Positions 9,678-20,048 of a DNA stretch of 64,000 nt are shown one piece after another; the stretch's first letter is position 1, and each line of letters opens with the position of its first letter. A model generated the notes under the pieces. The model was given only the letters and a program-made list of their open reading frames with translations. It was not told the origin of the DNA and searched no databases. A program made the position numbers and the translations under genes. The DNA is from Ophiocordyceps camponoti-saundersi (nom. inval.) (Eukaryota; Ascomycota; Sordariomycetes; Hypocreales; Ophiocordycipitaceae): contig PDHQ01000006.1 in the NCBI GenBank assembly GCA_003339415.1, positions 62,001 to 126,000 on the forward strand, read 5' to 3'.

Positions 9678-11310
9678 TTACGCCTCCACCCTATCAAACC
9701 ATATATAGTCGTCCACACGCTCCTGGAGATGGAGACCAAGTCTCACGGCCTTGTTACCCTCGAGCCGGAACTCGGCCTTGATGGGAAGATCAGTCGTCTC
9801 GAAAGACTGCATCATGTAGCCGATGTACTTGGTCTGCTCGCAGATGTGCTTGAAGGTGAGGGTGAAGCCGTACGATCGGTCGGTGGCGTCGATGTAGAGC
9901 GCCTCGTCCTTGACTTCGACCTTGAGGTTGTGGTAGCCCGGATGCGAGTAGTTCCCCGTGTAGGTGCTGAGCGGCATCTTCTGCGGCTCCGGCTCCTCGA
10001 GGCCGGGGCTGAGCTCCTGACGAAGTTCCTCCTCGAGCCCGTCGTCATCTTCGTCATCGTCCGTGACCGACTCGGAATCGGATCCGGACTCGGACTCGGA
10101 GCCGAGCCCTTCCTCTCGAAGGACTCTCCCGTTACCGCCCTTTTGTGCCACCTCGTCGATCATGCGGTACATGAGAAGACTGACTACCGTGTCGGCTTCG
10201 TCGGCGTTGCTGAAGATTACACCGCCAAAGTTGAGCTCGGGGAGGAAGAAGTGGTTGCACTGGAAGCCGGGCTCGCCACCGTCGTGCGAGACGATCGTGT
10301 AGCCGCTGTATTGATGGACCTGCCAGCCGAGAGCATAAAAGGCACACGACTCTTGCTCGGGATCCTGCTCGGGATCCTGTTGTATGCGCTTCGTCGTCAG
10401 AGACTTGGCCATCTTCTCCGTGACGGGGCCCTCGTGTTGGAGCATGGCCTTGACCCATTTTATGTAGTCGTCGATGGTGGAGTAGATCTGGCCTGCCCCT
10501 TGAGCCTCCGGGCCATCGCAGGTCACCATCTCGCGGTGCTTGCCCTTGTCCCAGCAGTAGCCGGTGGCGACCCTACTCTCGAGACCTTGGGCCCGGACTC
10601 GGTCCATCAGAAGATAGGTTGACTTCATATCGAGAGGCTCCAAGATATTCTTGTACATGAAGTCGTAAAAGGACATGCCGCTGATACGCTCGATCATGTA
10701 GGTCGATGCCGTGTACATCATATTGCAGTATATGTGCTCGGCACGGTTCGGCGCGATGACGGAGAGGTTTCGGAGGTTCCTTGTCAGGGACCGAGGGTCG
10801 TCCGGGTGCTCCGATTGGGGGCCGAGAATAGAGTACTCGTGACTATCGGAGGAAGGTGGGTCAGTCTTTCCCGTCTACGTCTCCGTCTCCGTCTCCGTCT
10901 CCGTCTCCGTCTCCGGAGCCCTTTGCTCCGGGGGGGTTCACTCACGGAGCCATGCCGGTCCGATGGCAAAGTACATCTTCCACGGTAACATCGTCGTGAT
11001 CTTTCCCGGGCATGACGAAATCACCTGGCAGGAGGCTCGACATGGTGGCGTCAAACTGCACCTGGGGATACTTGTCATTGTCCTCTACCAGGACAGCCAC
11101 AGACGCGGCCGTCAGCGACTTGGCAGACGAGCCGACGCAGAAGAGGGTATCGGTGCGGAAGTCCCGCGGGGGGTCCAGCGATGCTTTGCCGTAGGCGGCC
11201 GAGGCGACCTTGCCATTTTGAACGATGGCGATGGCTAGTCCGGGGACGTGGTGGCGCTCGATGAGCTTCTTGACGTAGGCGGAGAAGTCGGGGGAGCGGA
11301 AGAGATCCAT
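9678..11310 (-). CDS. Class C beta-lactamase-like serine hydrolase
   Basis: Two exons, complement(11310..10946) and complement(10842..9678), 509 residues in frame. The start is the ATG in context CCCCATGG. Motifs of the beta-lactamase/penicillin-binding family (PF00144) are in order: SxxK as SSAK (Ser61, Lys64), YxN as YCN (Tyr160) and HxG as HDG in SHDGGEPGF. These make an active serine esterase/peptidase fold plausible. In fungi such proteins include LovD-like acyltransferases and other hydrolases; the substrate cannot be read from sequence. No signal peptide is visible, so it is probably cytosolic. A very acidic low-complexity insert (about 30 residues of E, D and S) precedes a C-terminal lipocalin-like beta domain containing YTGNYSHPGY. 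The 103-base intron contains a CTCCGT hexamer repeat. Confidence 0.88.
10870..10916. repeat. Hexanucleotide (CCGTCT) microsatellite inside the hydrolase intron
   Basis: About seven consecutive copies of a CCGTCT unit, wholly within the intron of the beta-lactamase-like gene, close to its 3' half. Confidence 0.85.
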
Positions 11311-12775
11311 GGGGACAGTTTTTTTCTTCAAGGAGGGGGGGGGGGAGAGGTGATGGGGGGGAAAGATAGAGCAAGTGAGGGAGAGGGAGGGAGGGAGAGG
11401 GGTTTAAGAGAAGATGGGGGGTATAGAAGAGAGAGATGGAGAGAAGAGGATGAGGAGGAGATGGAGGAGGATGAGGAGGAGGAGGAGGAGGATGAGAATC
11501 AGGCACTCATAAGCTGCCACCCCTTTAGGCTGGGGAATCTCGGGCTGTTAAAACTTTTTTTTTATACACACGGCGGCGGCAAACGTCAGCACAAGGATGC
11601 ATACGTCTATACGTCCTTATGACAGGCTCGTAAATGTTCGTGCATGTACGGATGTCCGGCACTTTACTAGCAGGGGTTCGTTGTGCGGCGTACGAATACA
11701 CATGCATAGTAGTCGTACATACGGATACATACATACAGGTCATCTGCGGTTTGTCTTCGATCCGTGAAATCCACGTATTCCTCGTAAGTATCCGTACGGA
11801 TAGATAAGCATATTTATCCTGTGCATACGTTTATATTCGTCAAGGTGGTTTCTCGCTTCGGGAGAAGCTACATACTACTACGGATGCATACGGACGTTTA
11901 GATCTAAACTCAGAGTTAACGGATAAATCGTACGAGTGAAAGAGAGAGAGAGAGAGAGACCGAAGGAGAGAGAGAAAGAGAGAGAGACAGAGAGAGAGGA
12001 GGTCTCTGTTCTGCTCGTCAATGCATGGCTTGTAGATAGATACCTTGTCTAGGACCGCATTGTGAGTGCCAACGGTCATGAGACCTCATCTAGATGAAAC
12101 CCGCCTTCATTCTTACCTGACTCTGCAGTTTACTCTGTCTACCTACAGAGATTAGAGCTACCACCTAACGAGTATAGGTAGCACAGCACAGCTAAGCACG
12201 ACATACCTACCTACCTACTACCTACCTGATTCCTTCTCGACCGAAAAAGCAACCCTCTCACACACTCTCTCTTTCTCACACTCTTCTTTGGGGGCGCCGC
12301 CAATTCATCCTTCCCTCGGCTGATGATTGCCGCCGCCGCCGGGCTGCATCCTCCATTCAGATGGCCGCGTAGACCATAGCTAACTTGTAACTAACCTGAC
12401 TGCTGTTGTCGTTGTTTCTTTTTCCTCACCCCCCTTTTCAATTTATTTCTTTCTTTCTTTCCCGAAACCCCCACGTGAGAGAAGGGCAGGGCAAGGCAAG
12501 GCAAGGCACAAGCCGAGGACGGATAATTGCGCCGAGAAGCAAGAAGAAAAAGAAAATAATAAAGTGTCGGAGATGTTTCTCCCCGCCCCTACCATCACCG
12601 GCTGTTCTCTTTCCCGGGGGCGCTTGAGGCTTGATCGAGTGAGGGTTGATGACGACGACGAGGACGACGACGGTTGCGAGCTGATGAGCTCGGGACGCGC
12701 GTGCTTGTGACGCTTATTTCTTAGTGCTTGTGTTACTTTTGTCCTGTCCTCGCTTACAGGTGTGGGTTACGTTGT

Positions 12776-12850
12776 GGTTGATGTTGATGTTGATGTTGAT
12801 GTTCTTGTTGTTGTCGTCGTCGTCATCGTCATCGTCGTCGTCGTCGTCAT
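12776..12850. repeat. Trinucleotide repeat tract
   Basis: Runs of GTTGAT followed by GTC/ATC units. No open frame with other support crosses it. Confidence 0.7.
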
Positions 12851-12954
12851 GGACCACAGACTGCCCTTGGCTCTTTATAATTATATAGAGACACCTAATT
12901 ACCTACCCCTTTCTACCTGACTAGGTACCTACATTCATATACTTCTTGATATAT

Positions 12955-13112
12955 GTGCATTGTGTGTGCATTGTGTGTGCATCTGTGTGTGTCCGTGTCT
13001 CTCTGTGTGTGTATATATGCGCACACACATACAGAGTACGGATACAGGCCTGTAACTTCGGATTTACGGCACATTCCGCTCACACACACACACACACTCA
13101 CACACGTCTCTC
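12955..13112. repeat. TG/CA dinucleotide-rich tract
   Basis: Imperfect TG repeats on the left and a CA run on the right, able to pair as a long imperfect inverted repeat. Confidence 0.6.
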
Positions 13113-13761
13113 TCATATATATAAACAATGTAGCAGCGGTATGTTCCTGCGCAAGGGAAAAACCTTGGTTGAGCCTAAATCCATCGCTGACGACATAAAG
13201 ATAATGCAAAGAATTCCCGATTTCTCCTCCGCCATCGTCTTCCTATCCGGCGGCTAAAGGCGGTAACATCAGTTCGTCATCAGGGGCACAGCACAAGAAA
13301 AAAAACGATAGACCCGGACTACATTCCCGTTGCGCCACCATCGACCGCTCCATGCAGGGGATTGGCATCTCTTTGACGTAGCATGCAGCCGTGTTCGTGG
13401 CCTGATAAACCCCCTCCCCCTTTCTTTTATCCGATATAACCGGAGCCGTTTTAATCGCCGAAAGGAAGGGCTTTGGCATCGACTTGGCTGAAAGAGGGTG
13501 GCAACATGGGGGCGAGACCGGTTTGCTGGTATAGAGCTTGATTCGGCTAGAGGTTGTTACCTTTGGCAGCGTAAAGAGAGACTATAGAATCGATGGTCTG
13601 GCACGTTTACGAAAGTCCCTCTAGATGGTGCTAGATCTGCGCGTCCTTTGCGACGGAGATTGTCATTGCTTTCTAATTCAGGCGCCAACTCAGAGATCGA
13701 TATGTAATCACTTTGACGACGTTGCGTACATGTATGATTCGCTGCATGTTTGCCAGTAAAG

Positions 13762-14497
13762 CTAACGGTCTTCCTTCGTCTCCTGCCCGGCGTCGGTTTC
13801 TGGGAAGATGATTGGCGAGGCAGAAGTACAGTCCTATAACAGCCCGTCATGTTAGCAAGTTTGATGCCATGATAAGACTAAAGGGAAAGCCGAGAGGATC
13901 ACTCACAAATCCATGCCCCCTACGGTTTCCTATTTGGCACTATGAACATCCATCAAGTTAGTAAACCGCCCATAGAGTTGCTCTTCATGGATAATCATAA
14001 GCTGGACTGTTAGTTGCGTAGGGGGGGAAGCACCCACCTCAACTCGGTTTTTTGCTTCGCCCTTCGCCTTTGTGAATTTGCACTTGGGCGAGAGAGAGAG
14101 GTGTTAGTTGGCTTTCCCTCATGCATTGATAGCTAGATTTTTACCTTTGATCTGAAGTCACTGGCCGTGTACTTCAAAACGGCTCTGATGTTAGCATAAA
14201 CCGTAAACAACTATCAAGGTATCTGTTAAAGCCACTTACACAAGCCCTTCCCGTCTTCTGCTTACCGTTTCCACCGTTGAGAATATTCTGGTTATACCAA
14301 TCTGCACATGAAGCCTCGCAATTCTTGCCGTCGGCAGGACATATCCCTAGTTTTTCCCGGGGAGGACTGGATCCTTGACGATCACATCCCTTTATTTTTT
14401 CCTGTCCTATCTCTTTGGTTTGGGTTTTGGGTTTCTCTGGGGTCGCCGCAACAGCAAGTCCGACGAGGAGTGATTGAACGATGATGGAGATCTTCAT
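13762..14497 (-). CDS. Small secreted cysteine-rich protein (effector-like), five short exons
   Basis: Exon 1 (complement 14497..about 14240) encodes a signal peptide (MKISIIVQSLLVGLAVAA) and a basic region with Cys-rich text CPADGKNCEASC. Downstream exons at about 14184..14145, 14082..14038, 13939..13907 and 13833..13762 are supported by good donors and acceptors and phase-0 joins that bring together CKFTKAKGEAKN, CQIGNRRGHGF and a terminal DC. Fungal small secreted proteins of this kind commonly end in a GNRRG-type segment. The first junction is ambiguous: the strongest donor (GTAAGT at 14239) does not keep frame, whereas GTAAGC at about 14262 or a GTGTAA donor, with an acceptor ending CAGAG, does. 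Product about 135-147 residues. Function unknown; secretion is the only safe inference. Confidence 0.65.
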
Positions 14498-15722
14498 GAT
14501 GCCTCGTTCACCAACGGGACACTTTCAAGGAAGTTGAATGTAAAGTATTTAGAAAGAGTATGTATAGAGAGAGCTATGAGCATCACATCGACACAGTCAG
14601 GAATACAGAAACCCCAGATTCAAACGGTTTATATAATTGAAGAGTTTCCCAGACAAGGCGTTCTTCGTCGACGACAGTGACTCGATTCTTCCGTGAATCT
14701 CTGTTCAACATCTTCATCCATTGGGCTGCGCTGAATCGCGCGGCCAAGCGGAAGACAGGTATCCGGAGAGTGGATTGACTGGTGGTTAGCCATAGAGTAG
14801 GCTTTTTCGCCGTCAGGTTGGATAGTGCGTACGGATCCCTGCTCGTAAGGCTCACCGGAGGGAGTCGATCTCAGGAGTTCTCTGGGGTCGATCCACAATC
14901 TTGAATGGTTTATTTCACGCGCGAGTCAGTCGCCAGTCATGAGCTATATCTAGTACTGAATATATGTATGAATGCACAGACACATCTACATACATACATA
15001 CATGATGAACTGCTGTGTATGTACACAACTACAGAGTTAGCGATTAACGAGCAAAATGTGTTGTCTACTTGTGCTTCGTTTCAGACGACCATGCGTGTAC
15101 TCTTTCATATGTACACGTTGCCTCTCCTGAAGTTGTTGATCCGCTCTCGGTGACCATCGTGTCTCGCTCGTACCCGTCTCCAGGAGAGATCTTCCTACGA
15201 TCGGCCTTTGCCGAGCCAACCTATCCCGGTCCGGAACCGATCCAAGTTTTCTCTCAACACATTCATTACAAACAGGGTCAGCAGGCATCTGTTTTTACCC
15301 CCCCAACGTCGTCGGTGTCAGCTGCTGAGTACAGGTCAGATATCAGCTGCCCACATCAGCAGGAGGAGTCGTATGTAAGTAAACCTATCTTACATGCGGT
15401 TGTATACGATGCATGTACGGAGTATGTAAGGCTCGCATTCCTAGGATAAGTCTTGGAAACAAGACGCTCACTCCCTCTATGAAATAAAGCAAAGCAAAGG
15501 TCAACGCTGAGAACACGGCAATTGTTCCCAAGTCTTTGCTACAGATTTGCTGACTCAGTCTAAACCCTGAACAGCTGAAGGGCCCCGAAGCTAAAGATTG
15601 ACTCGACCCCGCAGTCACATGAGAAGCTGACGTCATCTGCAACAGCCTTGTGCTTGACTCACCCCGCCCTCGACTCGCCAGCCCCCCTCCGAGGCTCCGT
15701 CTGGCATCTTCAACCATCCATC
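14498..15722. other. Intergenic, divergent promoter region
   Basis: Lies between the secreted-protein gene (minus) and the metacaspase gene (plus), so it holds both promoters. Repeated CATACATA runs occur near 14990-15003, and a TACGGAGTA motif near 15415-15424. No supported gene. Confidence 0.5.
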
Positions 15723-17164
15723 ATGTCAGGCTACGGAAACTACGGTCCTCCCCCCCCAGGCTACGGCGGTCATCCCTACGGCGGTCCTTCATACGGCGGT
15801 CCTTCATACGGCGGCGGCCATCCTCCTCCTCCTCCTCAAGGCGGTGGCTACTACGGCGGCGGCCCTCCTCCACCTCCACAGAGCTCGCGTCCCAACCACT
15901 ACCCCGGCAATTCCGGAAATAACTACCCCGGCAACAACTATCACCGACCTCCTCCGCAGCATCCGCCTCCTCCGGGCCTCGACGCCTACGGTTATCCGAT
16001 GCACGGCGGCAACTATGCTCGTCACGCCAGGGCCGGACCGCCCCCGCCCTCGGCGCCGCAGCAGTTCGGCCACGGCGCGCCTCAAGGTTACACGTTTCAG
16101 TATTCCAACTGTACCGGTCGCCGCAAGGCTCTTCTCATAGGCATCAACTACTTTGGGCAAAAGGGCCAGCTGCGAGGGTGCATCAACGATGTCCATAATG
16201 TCTCCGCCTTCCTCTGTGAAAACTACGGCTACAGACGCGAGGACATGGTCATCTTGACCGACGATCAACAAAACCCGGTTCAGCAGCCGACAAAGGCCAA
16301 CATGATCCGTGCTATGCAGTGGTTGGTCAAGGACGCACAGCCTAACGATTCTCTCTTCCTGCATTATTCTGGTACGTTATCCCTAATCTGCTTGCTTTGA
16401 CCGTTTTTAACCTCGCTCCAGGCCACGGTGGCCAGACGGAAGACCTGGACGGTGACGAGGACGATGGCTTCGACGAGGTCATCTACCCAGTTGACTACCA
16501 ACGCGCCGGTCACATCGTCGACGATGATATTCACGCCATCGTCGTCAGGCCCTTGCGTCCTGGCGTCCGACTCACCGCCATCTTTGACTCGTGTCATTCG
16601 GCGACTGCCATGGACCTGCCTTACGTATACTCCACCAAGGGTGTTCTCAAGGAGCCAAATCTGGCCAAAGAAGCAGGGCAGGGCCTCCTCAGCGCTCTAG
16701 GCTCCTACGCCAGAGGTGATCTTGGCGGTGTTGCGAGCTCCATCTTCAGCTTCGCCAAAACTGCCTACAAGGGTGACGATGCTCACAACAAGACCATGGC
16801 GACGCGCACGTCACCGGCCGACGTCATCATGTGGTCGGGAAGCCGTGACGATCAGACTTCGTAAGTCTGAACCCAGCGTCAGTTTGACTTTTTTTTTTGC
16901 TGACAGATGGCAGTGCCGACGCCACCATCAATGCGCAAGCCACGGGAGCCATGTCATGGGCCTTCATCAGTGCTCTCAAGCAAAATCCTAAGCAGAGCTA
17001 CGTCGAACTGCTCAACAGCATTCGTGATGTGCTTGCCACCAAGTACTCGCAGAAGCCACAGCTATCTTGCAGTCATCCGCTGGGTAGGTGATCCGCAGAG
17101 AAGGAAGTTGAGAAGCCAGCTAACGACGGGTTTTGCAGATACGAACCTTCTGTTTGTCATGTAA
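15723..17164 (+). CDS. MCA1: Type I metacaspase
   Basis: Four exons (15723..16371, 16422..16860, 16914..17083, 17139..17164) give an intact 427-residue frame. Residues 1 to about 125 are a Pro/Gly/Tyr-rich prodomain with repeated GGPSYGG-like units, typical of fungal type I metacaspases. The caspase-like fold follows ([13 protein letters not shown]). The catalytic dyad is His218 in YSGHGGQ and Cys274 in DSCHS; the acidic S1 pocket residues ([10 protein letters not shown]) and the terminal [15 protein letters not shown] are characteristic. Metacaspases cut after Arg/Lys in a calcium-dependent way and act in stress responses, protein quality control and cell death. For intron 2 the acceptor is ATGGCAG, not the nearer ACAG, because only this keeps the conserved QTSADATI text. 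Confidence 0.97.
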
Positions 17165-17972
17165 CGAGTCCGGGGATTGATTTGCTTTTTTTTGCGTGTG
17201 CGAGTGTTGCGAGAGATATTCGATGCAAGTTTCGATGCTGAGCCGTTCTTTTCGGCGTATCGCGAGGTCGGTCACCTCAACAATACCGGGATTGGGTTGG
17301 GGAGCTGTATAATTAGCGCTATGTTGGAGCTACGGCGATGCCAAATAAACGACGGTTTCTGACTGAATGCTTTACGACCTGTGTTCTCTCGCCATTTTAC
17401 ACGCTGTTCTCTTTCCCATCCTGGCTCCGGCAACATATGTACGTATGCCAGATAGACGCCGGCGTTTTATCCCCTACGATGGTTTGCTTGGCGCTTATTC
17501 ATAGACTTGTTTCCATCCACCACAAACACCGAGCAATTCGAAACTTGGACCCCTTATTGCCGCACTTTACGGTATAGAAGAGGTAGAATGTGGCGCGGGA
17601 GTGGCCTAGGTTGATGCTGTGATAACACGCCGAAGTGGGCGGTGAGGCTGATCGAGTTCACGACTCTTTAACCATGGCTTACTTGATAGTACACATCTCT
17701 CAACTCGCTGTCTTTCTGCCGAGGCAACAGTGAAAGCAGACTGTCTTATCGCGTATCCTGCCTTACAGAGGGAGGAATGCGGCTTCGGGCCGTGAAGAGA
17801 CATCAATGTCATCGCATTTTAGTTCCCGTCGAGACTCACATTCCGAAGGGGGAGTTTCGTCTCCCTCATTCAATCTGCTTTAATTTCTAGCCCGCGAAAC
17901 TAAGGCTTACTTCCAATGCCAATCGCCACCAGCAGCTTCCAGAGCACTCTCTTCACGACGTCAAACGTTACC
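17165..17972. other. Intergenic between convergent genes
   Basis: 3' flanks of the metacaspase and of a small secreted-protein gene; no gene seen. Confidence 0.5.
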
Positions 17973-18374
17973 CTAAGGCGTCTGAGAAGGAGCAGGCTGA
18001 GGTTTCCTCCAAGGAGGGACACAGCAAGAGCAGTAGTTATCAGCGCACCCCCCGATACGGCTTTCGTTATATCGACATGACGTCTCGCACGTTCCTTTCC
18101 AGTCGGGACCACACCTTCGCGGTGTTTCCCCGCCTGCTCGCCGGTAGAGACTCAAGGCTGCTAAGCATACGTCCGGACGAGAGCCGGGGTTCGGCACTCT
18201 CATGCCGGGGAGGGAGGAGCCGTTGAGGTGGATGCTGATCATGCCTTCTTTGTTCTCCGAGAACCAGAAGTCGAGGGCGGGCGAGTTGACGGCTGGTGTT
18301 GGTTGTGGGTTGCTGGGGGTGGAAGAGGCTGCCGTGAGTAGGGCTAAGGCGAGGAGGAGAATCGTCGCGTGCAT
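17973..18374 (-). CDS. Small secreted eight-cysteine protein
   Basis: A single open frame of 133 residues starting with a clear signal peptide (MHATILLLALALLTAASS). The mature part has eight cysteines, six of them clustered in the last third (GTCETSC, then GGCADNYCSCC), an NxS site, and a Pro-rich tail. The pattern suggests a disulphide-stabilised secreted peptide, as in effectors or antimicrobial-like proteins. I do not recognise the family. No intron is needed, though a C-terminal intron cannot be excluded. Confidence 0.6.
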   Translation of the reverse strand: MHATILLLALALLTAASSTPSNPQPTPAVNSPALDFWFSENKEGMISIHLNGSSLPGMRVPNPGSRPDVCLAALSLYRRAGGETPRRCGPDWKGTCETSCRYNESRIGGCADNYCSCCVPPWRKPQPAPSQTP

Positions 18375-20048
18375 GGCGATAGGACTGTTTTGGCTGACTT
18401 GAGAGAGGAGTTGTAGTATCTGCGTTGTGCTGATTATTGATTGTTTGGATGCTGTCGTCTTACACAGGTTTGAGAAGACGCTTTAGGAACACTTGAATTG
18501 CAGCAATAGATAGAGTCTGGGGAGTTGGCGGTTAGCGTATACGTAAACTCTAGATCTTGAAAAGACTATGAGTTACACATCAATCTAAGAAGGACATGAG
18601 CGGAGACCGGCGATGAAAAGCCGGGAAGAGGAGGGATATCCGATAGCCGAGGAAATCGGATAGTGTTTACGTCCCCCTTCAAGGGTTTGGGTAGTATCCC
18701 CTCGGCGAGACTGGTCAAGATGTCCGTCGTCGGCTGATGGGATTCGAGACCGAAATCTCTAAAAGGCAAGGTTTCGCATATAGACTCTGTTACTTTAACC
18801 GGTCACTCGGTGGGACGATGTGGCAGTGGAGAGTGGTATAGAGCGTATAGAGTGGATGCTTCGTTGATGCTACTTTGAAATAAGGAGTGGGAAACTTGCC
18901 TGTTTTCGAGAGAAGACACTTTCTTTTCTTCTTGCTGTTTCTTCTTGTTGTTTACTGGAGGGTGAGTTCGTGGGAAGGGGTGGTAGCATGGTTTGAGCCA
19001 AGATTCGGGTAACCGTAGATCCTACGCTCGTATACGCAACTCTTTCGGTTACTTTGACTTGCTTTTATGAACTCTTGATTCGAAGATTGTAGTGGGTAGT
19101 TGGAGGGTGATGAAGTTGCACTTTGGGTGGATAAGGTGATTCTGTTAAACTCATTCAACGCACATGGAACTATGCATGTCGAGAAATGATACGAGATACT
19201 GTTCTAGAATTATCTCGCGGATGGTATCTATCATATTCTATTTTCCTCGTATACTCTCTCTTTAACTGCTAACTCAAGAAACTCCGTATATGTTGTGTAG
19301 GGATCCAAGGTTCAGCTTCGACTAACGTCCGTACTTCTCTCATGATTCAACTGGTTACATTCTTAGAGCAGTAGAAACTGTTCTCGAGATTATACAATGA
19401 GACACTCCATGTGTTCAGCCATGCTTCCTTATCACAGTTTATCCTTTACTTGTTTACCGGAGTTGTAAACGCTCTTACAAACACCCGCCAGCGAGTACGA
19501 CAGTTGAGCGACGCACACCCACCTGGTAGTTTTATGTCGACAACACATCGAAGTTGGCAAGGCCTCCTAGCAAACCTAACAGCACTTGACGAGCTGTTCA
19601 GTCAGCTGCCCCTGAGAGATATATACCCAGTCACGTCCGGGTACGTGGAGTCGAAACCTGATGCAACGGTAGAAGCCACGAGATCCACAGCTCAGAGCTT
19701 ACTTCTGGCCATGGGAATCCTTCGCTCAAGGCAGAATGGCGTTTGAAAACATGGGCATTCGTGCTAGAGTTTGCGGATGCATTCTTGGCAAGACATCCGT
19801 ATAAGTGGCAAACACGGACGTTCCCTCGCAGATGCAGAATAGACTTGATTGATCACGCCATCCTCTCACCCCCTCGCTTACGACTTATCAATCTCGGACG
19901 TGAATGAGCTCGGTGAAGAAATTATCAATCTCTTGGTTTCGTGATATCCCGAGTCAAGCCTCAACTGCTCAGCACGAGTTACAAGTTCAACACTTGGGGC
20001 TTGTTGAACCGATCGAACTATAAGATTCGAACGTAACGGCCCGCCACC
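18375..20048. other. Intergenic, with a possible gene relic near 19.41-19.75 kb
   Basis: Mostly without coding signal. On the plus strand, 19411-19746 is an open frame with protein-like composition (for example WQGLLANLTALDELFSQLPL) but no ATG in frame near its start and no recognisable family. It could be an exon or a decayed fragment. Confidence 0.35.

Larger units (their letters stand above)
11311..13761. other. Long intergenic stretch rich in simple repeats
   Basis: Contains purine tracts (11330-11500), a GA run (about 11938-12000), GTA/CCTA-rich DNA (12160-12230), GTT/GAT/GTC trinucleotide runs (about 12778-12850), and TG/CA dinucleotide tracts (about 12955-13110). No motif-bearing open frame. 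Probably promoter of the hydrolase gene and non-coding DNA. Confidence 0.5.

Noticed and set aside
9729..10622. Plus-strand 297-residue open frame
   Set aside because: Antisense to the beta-lactamase-like gene, which has all catalytic motifs.
12955..13112. Possible CRISPR-like or structured RNA from TG/CA runs
   Set aside because: A eukaryotic dinucleotide microsatellite; no spacer-repeat periodicity.
15069..15449. Plus-strand 126-residue frame before the metacaspase
   Set aside because: No recognisable domain; lies in the promoter region and crosses simple-repeat-like DNA.
17900..18112. Hydrophobic minus-strand frame overlapping the eight-Cys gene
   Set aside because: Alternative frame of a gene with clear signal peptide and cysteine pattern.
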